Shown here piece after piece: positions 1 to 9,915 of a stretch of DNA of 64,000 bases (position 1 is its first letter; every line of letters starts with the position of its first letter). The notes beneath the pieces were generated by a model, which worked only from the letters and a program-made list of their open reading frames with translations, was not told where the DNA came from and ran no database searches. Source of the stretch: CAVUOA01 sp963742955 (GTDB lineage Bacteria; Bacteroidota; Ignavibacteria; Tepidaquicellales; OLB5). The position numbers and the translations under genes were made by a program. The DNA lies in NCBI GenBank assembly GCA_963742955.1, contig CAVUOA010000009.1, positions 124,001 through 188,000 of the forward strand. Direction: 5' to 3'.

Positions 1-1368
1 ATCTGGATTTTGCTCTTTGTGTTTTTGGGATTGAGTTTTGCAAACCATATGACTACAATTTTTCTTCTGCCGGGAATTGTTTTTGTTTTTTACATACAGT
101 ACAGGGCTAACCCAATTTATACAAAGTCTGTTACTTCTGCGGCAATTTACATTATCCCCGGTTTACTTCTGTATATTATTTTATTTATTCGCGCGTCTGC
201 CCAGCCTTATTTAAACTGGTCAGACCCTTCGAACTTCTCAAACTTTATGCACCATGTTACCGGAGGTGATTATTCCCAGCTTATGTTTTCCGCTTCATCT
301 GTATTCGCTCATAACTCTGGATTATTTTTCAGTTCGGTTTTAAGTGAGTTTGCAATTGCCTCAGGTATAATTGCTGTGATTGGCTTGATATCAGTTTATT
401 TCAAGAATAAAAATCTCTTTTATTTTCTGCTGATTCTGATTGTATCATGCCTTTTATATTCACTTAATTATAACATCAGAGACGTACTTGTTTATTTCAT
501 ACTCGTTTATGTTGTGCTTGGTATTACATTTGCAGCAGGTCTTATCCGGCTGCTTGATTATCTGGTTAAAAACATCAATCTTGAAAAGAATGTATTCGCT
601 GCCACAATTGTTCTTGGGCTGGTTCTGGCAGGCTGGAGCTTTAAATTTAATTATACTGCTGATAACAACAGCTCTAACTACGCTGTAGAAGATATAACTC
701 TCAATGCTTTAAACCAGGTAAAGCCTAACGCAATAATAATGAGCTTTGACTGGGGTTATATTTACCCGGCTTCAATTTATTACCAGCAGGTCGGCAAGGT
801 TAGGGAAGACGTAAAAGTATTTAACGTAAAATTTCTTTCAGTTAGCTGGTATCTTGATATGATAAAAAAGTATTATCCTGATATTTATGAGAACTGCAAA
901 CCGGAGATTGAAAGCTATTTGCCGGCAATAGGAAATGAAAGCACGGCGCCTTCAAAACTGAGCGCGCTTGTAAAAGCATTTATTGTTAAAAATAATGCGA
1001 AATATCCTTTTTATATGACTTATGATTTTGCTTACAGCAAAGAAATAAGACAGTTAATTACCGATTACCTGATTATACCTGACGGATTTTTATACAGGCT
1101 GGTCAACAAAAATGCTCCATATGACAGTACTGCCGGTATGAACAGCCTGGATATGAAGTTCAGAAAATATGAACCTGACACCGATGAAAAAGAAAAGACG
1201 TACATTTTTACGGCGGGAGTTTATTATGATAACGCGGTTTACCACAACAACCATAAAAACTCCCGGCTTGCCCTGAAGTTTCTTGATAAAGCAATCGAGC
1301 TGAGAAGCGATTTTAAAGAAGCAGCTGCTCTTAAATCTCAGATACTGGACGGAACAAAAGGAAAATGA
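1..1368 (+). CDS. DUF2723-family polytopic membrane protein with C-terminal TPR-like end (5' partial)
   Basis: The reading frame is already open at base 1, so the true start lies upstream of the window. The visible 455 or so residues begin with hydrophobic helices, including the stretch LSFANHMTTIFLLPG, which resembles the Gly-Asn-His region of DUF2723 proteins of Bacteroidota (a GT-C-like membrane fold). Several more membrane segments follow to about residue 215, then a soluble domain. The last 50 residues (YYDNAVYHNN to the end) read as one TPR-like helical hairpin. The stop overlaps the next gene's ATG by 4 bp (ATGA), so it is probably co-translated with the ParA gene. A role in transferring sugars from lipid carriers is inferred from the family only; no substrate is visible. 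Confidence 0.75.
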   Translation: MWILLFVFLGLSFANHMTTIFLLPGIVFVFYIQYRANPIYTKSVTSAAIYIIPGLLLYIILFIRASAQPYLNWSDPSNFSNFMHHVTGGDYSQLMFSASSVFAHNSGLFFSSVLSEFAIASGIIAVIGLISVYFKNKNLFYFLLILIVSCLLYSLNYNIRDVLVYFILVYVVLGITFAAGLIRLLDYLVKNINLEKNVFAATIVLGLVLAGWSFKFNYTADNNSSNYAVEDITLNALNQVKPNAIIMSFDWGYIYPASIYYQQVGKVREDVKVFNVKFLSVSWYLDMIKKYYPDIYENCKPEIESYLPAIGNESTAPSKLSALVKAFIVKNNAKYPFYMTYDFAYSKEIRQLITDYLIIPDGFLYRLVNKNAPYDSTAGMNSLDMKFRKYEPDTDEKEKTYIFTAGVYYDNAVYHNNHKNSRLALKFLDKAIELRSDFKEAAALKSQILDGTKGK

Positions 1369-2150
1369 GCAGTAAAATTATATCAGTTTGTCTCCCGAAA
1401 GGCGGGGTTGGTAAAACAACTACCGCTGTAAATCTTGCTGCCTCGCTTGCTGTTGCTGAGAAGAAAACTTTGCTCATTGATGCTGACCCGTTCGGCGCTT
1501 CGGCGATATCACTCGGTTTTACTCCCGAAAAAATCAAAGCGGGTATATCTGAAGTATTCAGCTTTACTCACTCAATAGACCATGCTATTCATAAGACTGA
1601 GCTTGAGTATATGGATTTTGTTCCATCGAACGTAAACTCGATTCAGAGAGATGACAGGTTCTCAAAAATATCCGAGAACCGCGTTGTATTGAAGAATGCA
1701 CTTCGCGGGATATTGGACCAGTACGAATATATTATTATCGATTGCCCGCCGATGATGAGGGGGATTGTCTCAAATGCGCTAACGGCTTCAACATCGGTAT
1801 TGCTCCCTGTCCGCTGCGGACATTTTGCGCTTGAAGCGATTTCAAAACTTTTTAAATATGTTGACTATCTCAGGGAAATTGCAAATCCTGCTTTAAACAT
1901 TGAAGGGATAGTTCTGACTATGTACGAGTCAAACACAAAAGTAACTGAAATTGCCGAGCGTGAGCTGAAGCTTCGGTATAATAAATTTCTTTTCAAAACA
2001 ACGATTCCGAGAAATCACCTGCTTACTGAATCAACATTTTACGGCAAGCCGATTATTCTATATAATGTAAACTGTTCTGTCTCGATGGCATACCTTGAGC
2101 TTGCTTACGAGATTATTAATAAATATGAAGGAGGAACAAGTAACAATTGA
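1365..2150 (+). CDS. ParA/Soj-type P-loop ATPase (orphan)
   Basis: A 261-residue protein with the deviant Walker A motif CLPKGGVGKTTTAVN at residues 9-23, a Walker A' aspartate in LLIDADPFG, and the Walker B-like IIIDCPPM. These are hallmarks of the ParA/MinD/Soj superfamily, dimeric ATPases that position chromosomes, plasmids or protein complexes. No ParB gene or parS-like palindrome is visible next to it, and the neighbours (a DUF2723 membrane protein and valS) are unusual for a chromosome-partition ATPase. It overlaps the upstream gene by 4 bp (ATGA) and valS by 4 bp (TTGA), so all three are probably one transcript. It could equally be a positioning ATPase for a surface machine; function beyond the family is unknown. 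Confidence 0.88.
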   Translation: MSSKIISVCLPKGGVGKTTTAVNLAASLAVAEKKTLLIDADPFGASAISLGFTPEKIKAGISEVFSFTHSIDHAIHKTELEYMDFVPSNVNSIQRDDRFSKISENRVVLKNALRGILDQYEYIIIDCPPMMRGIVSNALTASTSVLLPVRCGHFALEAISKLFKYVDYLREIANPALNIEGIVLTMYESNTKVTEIAERELKLRYNKFLFKTTIPRNHLLTESTFYGKPIILYNVNCSVSMAYLELAYEIINKYEGGTSNN

Positions 2151-4791
2151 AGGAAATTTCGAAAACATATAACCCGAATGAAATTGAGCTGAATTTAATT
2201 GAATTCTGGAGGAAATATTCTTTTTACACTCCCGATGAGGTTTCAACAAATCCGAAATATTCAATTGTTATTCCGCCGCCCAATGTAACCGGCAACCTTA
2301 CTATTGGACACATCCTCAATAACACAATTCAGGATATTTATGTAAGGTGGAAACGAATGTCAGGCTTCAACGTGTTATGGCTTCCCGGTACCGACCATGC
2401 AGGAATTGCTACTCAGACTAAAGTCGAATCAGAGTTAAGAAAAGAAAAAATCTCGCGCTATGATTTGGGCAGAAAGAAGTTTGTAGAAAAAGTGTGGGAG
2501 TGGAAAGAAATCTATCATCCCAATATTGTTAAACAATTAACACGCATGGGCGCTTCGGTAGACTGGTCACGAGAGAGATTTACAATGGATGAGGGACTAT
2601 CCCGCGCAGTGAAAAAAGTTTTTGTTGAGCTTTATAAAAAAGGTTTAATATATAAAGGTAAAAGAATTATAAACTGGGACCCCGACGCTCAAACTGCTTT
2701 ATCTGATGAAGAAGTAATTTACAAAGAGAAGAAAGATAAGCTCTATTATGTTAAGTATCCGGTATCAGGTGAAGATAAATTTGTAATTATTGCCACAACC
2801 CGTCCTGAAACAATGCTGGGTGATACTGCTGTTGCAGTTAATCCGGATGATAAACGCTATACCGGTATAGTCGGAAAGAAAGTTTTATTACCTATTGTTG
2901 AACGAGCTATCCCGGTTATTGCAGATAGCTATGTTGATATGGAGTTCGGTACCGGAGCGCTGAAAATTACTCCTGCTCATGACCCGAACGATTTTGAAAT
3001 CGGACGTAAGTATGAGCTTGAAACAATCCAGGTTATTGACCACACTGGAAAAATGAATGAGCTTGCCGGCAAGTATTCCGGACTCGACAGGTTCGAAGCA
3101 AGAAAACTGATTGTAAAGAAGCTGGAAGAGCTTGGATCTGATTGAAAAAATAGAAGACTACGTTCATAACATCGGTTACAGCGAACGCGGCGGCGCTATC
3201 GTTGAGCCGTATTTATCAGACCAGTGGTTTGTTTCAATGAAATCACTTGCCGAGCCGGCACTAAATGCAGTTGTATCGGGCAAGATTAAATTTCACCCGG
3301 ACAGATGGACAAAAGTTTACGAACACTGGATGAATAATATCCGCGATTGGTGTATATCGCGCCAGTTATGGTGGGGACACCAGATTCCTGTTTGGTACAA
3401 TAAAAGCAATGATGAAATTTACTGCGAGGAAGAACCGCCAAAAGATATTGAGAACTGGGAACAGGACCCCGACGTGCTGGATACATGGTTCTCATCATGG
3501 CTCTGGCCGTTTTCTACAATGGGATGGCCTGATGATACCGATGATTTAAAAAAGTTTTACCCGACCGATTTGCTTTCCACCGCGCCCGATATAATTTTCT
3601 TCTGGGTTGCAAGAATGATAATGGCTTCACTTGAGTTTACTGGAAAGATTCCGTTTAGTGATGTGTACTTCCACAACATACTGCGTGATGAAAAAGGAAG
3701 GAAGCTCAGCAAAAGCCTTGGCAACTCACCCGACGTTATTGAAGTAATGGAGGAATACGGAACTGATGCGTTCAGGTTTTCACTAATCTATCTTGCACCA
3801 ATGGGAGTGGATGTTTATTTCTCAAAAGATACATGCGAAATCGGAAGAAACTTTGCTAATAAAATATGGAATGCTTTCCGTTTCCTGCAGATGAAGAAAT
3901 TCCAGATAAGTGAAAACAACTCTGCCCAATTAACTGGCTATAAGCAGGATTTATTTGATATATGGATTGAGAGCAGGCTGAACTCAACCATGAAAGCTTA
4001 TTTCGATTCGCTGGGTGAATACCGCATCAACGAAGTTTCAAAAGCGCTGTACGATTTTATATGGAAAGATTTTTGTGATTGGTATATTGAGCTTATTAAA
4101 ATCAAAACCTCTGAAGAGCCGCAGTACGCGGAAATAATCCTTGATAATGCATTTGCGATTTTTGAAAAAGTACTTAAGCTGCTCCATCCCGTAATGCCGT
4201 TTATAACGGAAGAGCTGTGGCAGTCGATTAGCGAAAGAAAAGAGAACGAAAGTATTTCTATTTCAGATTTTCCTTCTGTTGAGACAAATAAAATAAATGA
4301 AGAAATAGAAAACGAAGTAATTATTATGCAGGAGCTTGTTACTTCGCTGCGAAATCTTACGTTCGGAACTTAACCTTGCACCATCAGTAAAATGTGATGT
4401 TGTAATAAATTGTCCCGATGTTAAAGCAAAAACTCAGGTAACAGAACTCAGCCATTACATAGTTTCTCTTGCTAGAATAGAGAATCTTGATATTACTTTG
4501 ACAGATGAGTTAAAGAAGCTCGGAAAATTCAAATCAATTACATCCGTAATTAACAATTACCAGGTTTACATTAAGGTTGAAGGGTTAATTGATATTGAGC
4601 AGGAGAAAGCGCGCCTCGAAAAAGAAATCAAGCGTACCGAAACATTTCTTGATTCACTTAACAAAAAGCTCAGCAACGAAAATTTCCTGAAGAAAGCTTC
4701 CGAAGATATTGTAGAAGCCGAGAAAAAGAAGCAGGCGGATTTCAGAGCGAAGCTCGAGAAGCTGAGGGAACATTTGAAAGAATTGGAGTGA
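2147..4791 (+). CDS. valS: Valine--tRNA ligase, split by two single-base frameshifts
   Basis: Class I aminoacyl-tRNA synthetase attaching valine to tRNA-Val. The HIGH-type motif (TIGH, residues 52-55, after PPPNVTGN), the editing-domain stretch TTRPETMLGDTAV, the KMSKS-type motif KLSKS at 3702-3716 and a C-terminal coiled-coil tRNA-binding arm are all present, giving a normal length near 880 residues. The coding sequence runs through three frames. Removing one t near 3139 (giving EELG then LIEKIEDY) and one a near 4361 (giving TSLRNL then RSELNLAP) restores a continuous protein. As the enzyme is essential, I read both as consensus errors. The TTG start overlaps the parA stop by 4 bp. A hairpin terminator follows at 4830. 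Confidence 0.95.
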
Positions 4792-4829
4792 TGATATACA
4801 ACTGTAAATAAATGTGGTAGAAAACAAAA

Positions 4830-4853
4830 AAGCCCCCAAATTGGAGGCTTTTT
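4830..4853. terminator. Bidirectional intrinsic terminator between valS and tRNA-fMet
   Basis: An inverted repeat (AAGCCCCCAA, then TTGGAGGCTT, one mismatch) is flanked by an A-run on the left and a T-run on the right, so either strand reads as a GC hairpin followed by U. It would end valS on the plus strand and the convergent initiator tRNA gene on the minus strand. Confidence 0.75.
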
Positions 4854-4858
4854 CTTAG

Positions 4859-4931
<73 letters not shown>

Positions 4932-5019
4932 ATGTTATTAGATTGCTAGTATACCCTTTTTTTCATGCTAATTCAAGTTACGGTTTTTACCCTTTTATTT
5001 ACATTTCCTCATTTTTCTC

Positions 5020-5039
5020 ATTCCCGCTCAGGCGGGAAT
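5020..5039. repeat. REP-like 20-bp palindrome, copy 1
   Basis: A perfect 8-bp inverted repeat (ATTCCCGC, loop TCAG, GCGGGAAT) in the gap before alaS. The same 20-bp design recurs at 5230-5249 with a different loop, so this is a dispersed palindromic repeat and not a one-off hairpin. It has no T-tract and is not an obvious terminator. Confidence 0.7.
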
Positions 5040-5173
5040 CCGGTTAAAGATTGTATTGCATAGATAAGATGGGATTGTTAGCAAGCACAAAAAGTAAATT
5101 ACCCAATTTACTTACATTTCTTATTACGAAATACTTTTTTAAATTAAGTTTCTTAAGTAATTTAGCAATTGAT

Positions 5174-5206
5174 AGACTTCAGAAGTCTTAGAGACTTCGG
5201 ACGTCT
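5174..5206. repeat. Nested palindromic element upstream of alaS
   Basis: Two adjacent hairpins share one arm: AGACTTC-a-GAAGTCT (5174-5188) and AGACTTCGGACGTCT (5192-5206). The arrangement of alternating AGACTTC/GAAGTCT modules looks like a small mobile palindromic element. With the REP-like copies on either side it fills most of the roughly 330-bp gap between the tRNA and alaS; I see no gene in the rest of that gap. Confidence 0.55.
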
Positions 5207-5229
5207 AAAGTTTATTATAAATTTATGGG

Positions 5230-5249
5230 ATTCCCGTTTACGCGGGAAT
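5230..5249. repeat. REP-like 20-bp palindrome, copy 2, abutting alaS
   Basis: Second copy of the palindrome at 5020 (ATTCCCG, then TTTACG, then CGGGAAT), with the same outer arms and a changed loop. It ends 9 bases before the TTG start chosen for alaS, so it sits where the leader and ribosome-binding region should be and could form a hairpin in the alaS mRNA leader. Confidence 0.65.
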
Positions 5250-5258
5250 GTTTTATAC

Positions 5259-8018
5259 TTGAAGACATCATTTGAAATAAGACAGGATTTTCTGGACTTT
5301 TTTAAGTCAAAAGGGCATAAAATTGTCCCTTCGGCGCCGGTTATTCCATACGAAGACCCTACGCTGCTGTTCACCAACGCGGGAATGAACCAGTTCAAGG
5401 ATGTTTTCCTTGGTACCGGCAAGGCGTGATTATTCCAGGTGCGCAGATACGCAAAAATGCATCCGTGTGAGCGGTAAACACAATGATTTAGAGGAAGTAG
5501 GGCATGACGGCTACCACCACACTTTTTTTGAAATGCTCGGAAACTGGTCATTTGGTGACTATTACAAGAAAGAGGCTATTGGATGGGCATGGGAGCTATT
5601 TACAGAGGTCTGGAAGCTCCCTAAAGCGAAATTATGGGCTACTGTGTACAAAGACGATGATGAAGCGTTTAATCTATTGGAAATCCGAGACCGATATTGA
5701 CCCAGCGCATATCCTTAAGTTCGGCGAAAAAGATAATTTCTGGGAAATGGGTGATACGGGTCCCTGCGGACCCTGTTCGGAAATTCATATTGACCTTTCT
5801 GAAAACGGCTGCAAAGCAGAAGACGTTAACGCCGGAAAAGATGAAGTGATTGAGCTGTGGAACCTTGTGTTTATACAGTACAACCGTGATGAGAAAGGAA
5901 CACTGCACGACCTGCCGCAGAAACACGTTGATACAGGAATGGGCTTTGAGCGTGTTGTACGAGTGCTGCAGAATAAGAACTCGAACTATGAAACAGATGT
6001 GTTTCTTCCGCTGATAAATGAGCTTATACAGCTATCCGGTAAAGATTATAGTGCCCCACCCGGCCTCCCCAAAGGGGAGGGAGTAAATCCTCCGTTCAAT
6101 CTTCAATGAATGTAATAGCTGACCATGTTCGCACGTTAACATTTGCAATTGGTGACGGCGCAATTCCCTCAAACGAGGGCAGGGGATATGTGCTCCGCAG
6201 AATCCTCCGCCGCGCAGCGCGTTACGGAAGAAACATCGGAATGCACAAGCCGTTTATTTATAATCTGGTTGATGTGCTGGTTAAAAACTATGAGCCATGT
6301 TTTCCCTGAAATAAAAGAGAAGCAGAAATTTATTAAAGAAGTAATCCAGGCGGAAGAAGAGAGCTTTAACGAAACACTCGACAGGGGACTTGTATACTTC
6401 AACGAAGAGATTGAGAAGATGGAAAAATCAGGCAATAAAATTTTCTCCGGTGAAGTTGCTTTTAAACTGCATGATACTTACGGTTTCCCTGTTGATTTAA
6501 CTCAGCTAATGGCGAAGAGAAAAAGGATATTACGTTGATACTAAAAAGTTTGATGAGCTGATGATGGAACAAAAGGACAGGGCAAGAGAAGCAAGGAAAG
6601 AAACATTCAGTAACATCGGATATAAAAGTTGAAGTTGAACAAAAAGTAAATTATGACCCGTATCATATTAATCCTGAAGGAGTAAAAACTAAACTTGAAC
6701 TGATAAAATCAGAGAACGGACACAAAATTGCTGTTATAAAAAATAATCCGTTTTATTCAGAATCCGGTGGGCAGGTGAGCGATACAGGCAAGATTGTATT
6801 TCCCGCAAATGAATATTGAACTGAATGTTATTGATTCAAAGAAAGATTATGTTGTGATCGAATCAGCTAAAGTTGATATTCCGGATGGTAGTCAGAAGTA
6901 ATTGCAAAAGTTAATTATGACAGAAGGCAGTCGGTTCAGCGTAATCATTCTGCAACTCATTTAGTCCATGAGGCTTTGCGCAGGGTGCTGGGCCCCCATG
7001 TTAAGCAGATGGGCTCTTATCTTGACGATAAAGTTCTTAGGTTCGATTTCCCTCATTTCCATAAATTGAAGCCCGAAGAAGTAAGAGCAATTGAGGATAT
7101 TGTTAATGACAAGATTAAAGAAAAAATAAAAGTTAACTGGGAAGAAATGCCGATTGGAACAGCGGATAAAATTCCCAATGTAAAAAAATTCTTTGGCGAG
7201 AAGTACGGTGAAGAAGTCAGGGTAGTTTTTATTGATGAAAACTTCAGCGTTGAGTTTTGCGGAGGAACACACGTACCCGATACATCAGATATAGGTTTGT
7301 TTAAGATTGTGAAAGAGGAAAGCATCTCATCAGGAACACGCCGTATATTTGCAAGAACAGGCGAAGGGATAATTTCATTAATCGATGAGAAAGTTTCTGA
7401 TATAGAAAGCTTGCTGGATGAACTTCCTGAGAAATATTCAAACAATTTTAAAACAGGAATCAACGAGTTTAAATCAAACTACAAAGATATTGATTTCAAG
7501 GATGCGGGAATATTAAAGAAGCTGATTGAATATCAGGATATGACATATACCTCACTGCTTGATGTGCGTGATAAATATCTCGAAGAAAAAAAACAGGCGG
7601 AAAAAGAGCTGGCAAAACAAAAAGTAGGGAAGGCTGTTAAATCAGAACTTGATGAAATTATAATGCAAAGTCAGAGAAATTGAGTGGAATTAAAATTGTT
7701 ACACTACCTAAGTTTGAAATTGACAACATGGATGAACTTAAGGAAGTGGGAGATTGTTAAGAATGAACTTTGGAAGCGGGGTAAGTGTTATTTGCTATTA
7801 AGCGGTGATAAAGTTAAATAGTTGCAGTAACTGTGTCCGATGACCTTATAAAAGAAAAAGGGCTTAATGCAGGTAAAATAGCGGGTGATGTTGCCCGTAT
7901 TCTCGGCGGCGGCGGCGGAGGCAAACCTCATCTTGCTACTGCAGGCGGAAAAGATGTAACAAAGCTTGAAGAAGCAAGGAGCCAGGTAAAAAATATTGTT
8001 CAAAAATATTTAAAATAA
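5259..8018 (+). CDS. alaS: Alanine--tRNA ligase, split by about ten indels
   Basis: Class II synthetase charging tRNA-Ala. Family-typical segments appear in order: FLDFFKSKGHKIVPSAP near the start, the motif 2 region GHDGYHHTFFEMLGNWS, GDTGPCGPCSEIH, ADGAIPSNEGRGYVL-like residues near 6170, the editing motif NHSATHL near 6945, the zinc/editing CGGTH at 7258-7272, and the C-terminal DHHA1 domain ending in a Gly-rich GGGGGGKP segment. The frame changes near 5425 (extra g), 5680 (extra t), 6060-6105, 6301 (extra c), 6515-6540, 6610, 6810, 6890 and 7675-7830. Expected length after repair is about 900 residues. TTG at 5259 is chosen because it gives the family N-terminus (KTSFEIRQDFLDFF); no ATG fits. 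A palindrome interrupts the gene at 6064. Confidence 0.93.
6064..6080. repeat. CCTCCCC/GGGGAGG palindrome inside alaS
   Basis: A 7-bp perfect inverted repeat with an AAA loop lies inside the alaS coding region, between the segment ending LIQLSGKDY and the conserved MNVIADHVR. Members of the family are usually shorter here, so about 30-40 bp around it look inserted. The frame also changes across it. It resembles the short GC-rich palindromes dispersed in many FCB-group genomes. Confidence 0.55.
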
Positions 8019-8052
8019 ATCTTAAAGAGAGGTATAAAAAAGAGAAAAAAAT

Positions 8053-9057
8053 ATGAAAGCAATTATCCCGGCGGCAGGTGTCGGAACAAGATTAAGACCG
8101 CATACATACTCAATGCCGAAAATATTATTGAACGTTGCGGGCAAACCAATGATATTTTATATAATTGATGAGCTGATAGAAGTCAAAGGTCTTGATACAA
8201 TCATTATAATCGTTGGACACCTTGGCGATAAAGTTCAGCAGCACATTTCGGAAAGGTACTCCGATGCTAAACACATTAAGTTCGAGTTTGTTGAGCAGAA
8301 AGAAATGCTCGGGCTGGGACACGCGGTTTACATGGCAAAAGAATATCTTGATGACGAGCCGGTCGTAATTGTGCTGGGTGATACTATATTTGAGTTTAAC
8401 CTTGCTGATTTTCTTGCATCAAAACACTCGGCTATTGGTGTTAAACAGGTAGAGGATGCGCGCAGGTTCGGTGTTGTTGAAAGCAAAGATGGCTTTATTA
8501 CAAGAATGGTTGAAAAGCCGGCAAGTCCCGAAGTGTCTCATAGCCGTAACGCAATAGCAGGCTTATACTATATCAAGAGCGCTTCAGCACTGATGAAAGC
8601 GATTGAGTACATAATGGAACATAACGTTAAAACAAAGAATGAGTTTCAGCTTACTGATGCGCTTCAGCAGATGATTAAAACAGGTGAGAAGATGATTCCG
8701 TTTGAAATTCAGAATTGGTTTGATTGCGGCAAGCCCGAAACACTGCTGAGTACAAATAAATATCTTCTTAAAAAAAATAATACACAGAAAGAGTTTAAAG
8801 TATCAGATTCAACTCTTATTATTCCTCCTGTATTTATAGGTGATAACTGTGATATAACAGGTTCAATAATTGGTCCTTATACAACAATAGGAAACGGAGT
8901 TCACATAAAAGACACAATTTTGAGAAACTCCATTGTAGGTGAGAATTCAACAATTAAAAATTCAATTCTTCAGGATTCTATTATCGGCTCAGAAGCAAAC
9001 GTCACGGGTAATTTTAAGCGGCTGTTTATAGGCGATTCGACTGATATAGTGTTTTGA
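8053..9057 (+). CDS. Sugar-1-phosphate nucleotidyltransferase with left-handed beta-helix tail
   Basis: A 334-residue protein opening with the nucleotidyltransferase signature AIIPAAGVGTRLRPHT (residues 3-18) followed by MPKILLNVAGKPM, which binds the NTP and sugar phosphate. A GDTIFEFN segment near residue 110 supplies the metal-binding Asp. From about residue 255 the sequence shows hexapeptide-like repeats (IGDNCDITGSIIGPYTTIG and following), a beta-helix tail. This architecture fits long-form glucose-1-phosphate thymidylyl/uridylyltransferases; the exact nucleotide and sugar cannot be told from sequence. It likely supplies activated sugar for the surface polysaccharide encoded further along. 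It stands alone after alaS and is closed by hairpins at 9067 and 9104. Confidence 0.88.
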   Translation: MKAIIPAAGVGTRLRPHTYSMPKILLNVAGKPMIFYIIDELIEVKGLDTIIIIVGHLGDKVQQHISERYSDAKHIKFEFVEQKEMLGLGHAVYMAKEYLDDEPVVIVLGDTIFEFNLADFLASKHSAIGVKQVEDARRFGVVESKDGFITRMVEKPASPEVSHSRNAIAGLYYIKSASALMKAIEYIMEHNVKTKNEFQLTDALQQMIKTGEKMIPFEIQNWFDCGKPETLLSTNKYLLKKNNTQKEFKVSDSTLIIPPVFIGDNCDITGSIIGPYTTIGNGVHIKDTILRNSIVGENSTIKNSILQDSIIGSEANVTGNFKRLFIGDSTDIVF

Positions 9058-9066
9058 ATTATAACA

Positions 9067-9087
9067 ATCCCGCACTTGCTGCGGGAT
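9067..9087. repeat. Short hairpin after the nucleotidyltransferase gene
   Basis: An 8-bp inverted repeat (ATCCCGCA, loop CTTGC, TGCGGGAT) ten bases past the stop codon. It has no T-run, so it may help transcript stability or be another dispersed palindrome; the stronger terminator follows at 9104. Confidence 0.5.
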
Positions 9088-9103
9088 ATTCTAATGGTGT
9101 ATT

Positions 9104-9141
9104 ATTCGTCCGACGACTTGAGTCGCAGGACGAATTTTTTT
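9104..9141 (+). terminator. Rho-independent terminator with long interrupted stem
   Basis: Outer stem ATTCGTCC (9104-9111) with GGACGAAT (9128-9135), inner stem GACT/AGTC with a TG loop, followed directly by a run of seven T on the plus strand. It closes the nucleotidyltransferase transcript. Its T-run touches the stop codon of the convergent dehydrogenase gene. Confidence 0.8.
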
Positions 9142-9909
9142 ACTTAACTTCCTTCCTCAATATTCTCAATGCCCTGTCAAAAAGCCAGTTCGGCGCATAC
9201 TCCGCAGCTTTGGTAAGCAAAATTATCCCCGGGGTGAACCTTACAACACTTTTGCCTTTAGCAATTCCTTTTCTTATTATTCTTGCAGCTTTATCGGTTT
9301 CAATCATAAACGGCATATAAAACTCATTCTTAGCAGTCATTGCAGTCCTGACAAAACCAGGCTTAACTGTTATTACTCTAATGCCGTATTTTTTTAATTC
9401 AACCCTGGCGGATTCCAGAAGTCTTGTTGCTGCGGCTTTGCTTGCATTGTATCCTGATGAACCCGGGTATCCGCGAACATCAGCAAGTGATGATACTCCG
9501 GCAATTTTGCCGTAACCCTGTTTTATCATTACAGGAATAAGGCACTCAAGCGCATGAGCAATACCGAATGTATTTGTTTCTATAACGGTTTTAAATTCTT
9601 CGCTTTTGAAATTGCTCATCCACTGTTTAATGCCGATGCCGGAATTAATAATTGCAATATCAATTGTACCTAGCTTATTGCAGAGCATAATTCAATCCCT
9701 GCCTGAACATTATCAAATACAGATACATCACATTTTTTATAGAACGCTTTTCCGCCTTTTGAATCGATTTCCTCAGCCAGGCGCTGTATTGCTTCTTCAT
9801 TTCTTGAAAGGAGCACGAGGTTTGTCCCGTGCGATGCGTATTCATAAACAAGCGCTTCGCCGATACCTTGCGAGGCGCCGAATATTATTACGTTCGATTC
9901 GCTTTTCAT
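9140..9909 (-). CDS. Short-chain dehydrogenase/reductase (frameshifted)
   Basis: About 255 residues of a classical SDR after joining two frames near 9690. The N-terminal part has the cofactor motif IIFGASQGIGEAL; the rest has the NNAG-equivalent IINSG, the catalytic Ser in GVSSLADVRGYP and the YNASK active-site motif. The junction reads NVQAGIE to NKLGTIDIAI once two extra bases are dropped, so I treat it as sequencing error. The C-terminal tail (PGIILLTKAAEYAPNWLFDR) resembles membrane-proximal SDRs of the YqjQ/DltE type. It lies 6 bp after corA on the same strand and is probably in its operon. The substrate is unknown. Confidence 0.85.
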
Positions 9910-9915
9910 AAATAA

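Noticed and set aside
3132..4373. valS frame changes as programmed frameshifting or stop readthrough
   Set aside because: The sites lack slippery heptamers with downstream structure and the same one-base-extra pattern recurs in unrelated genes, so sequencing error is simpler.
5401..6109. Several separate small genes in the alaS region
   Set aside because: Every piece matches consecutive AlaRS segments in the correct order, so they are one gene broken by indels.
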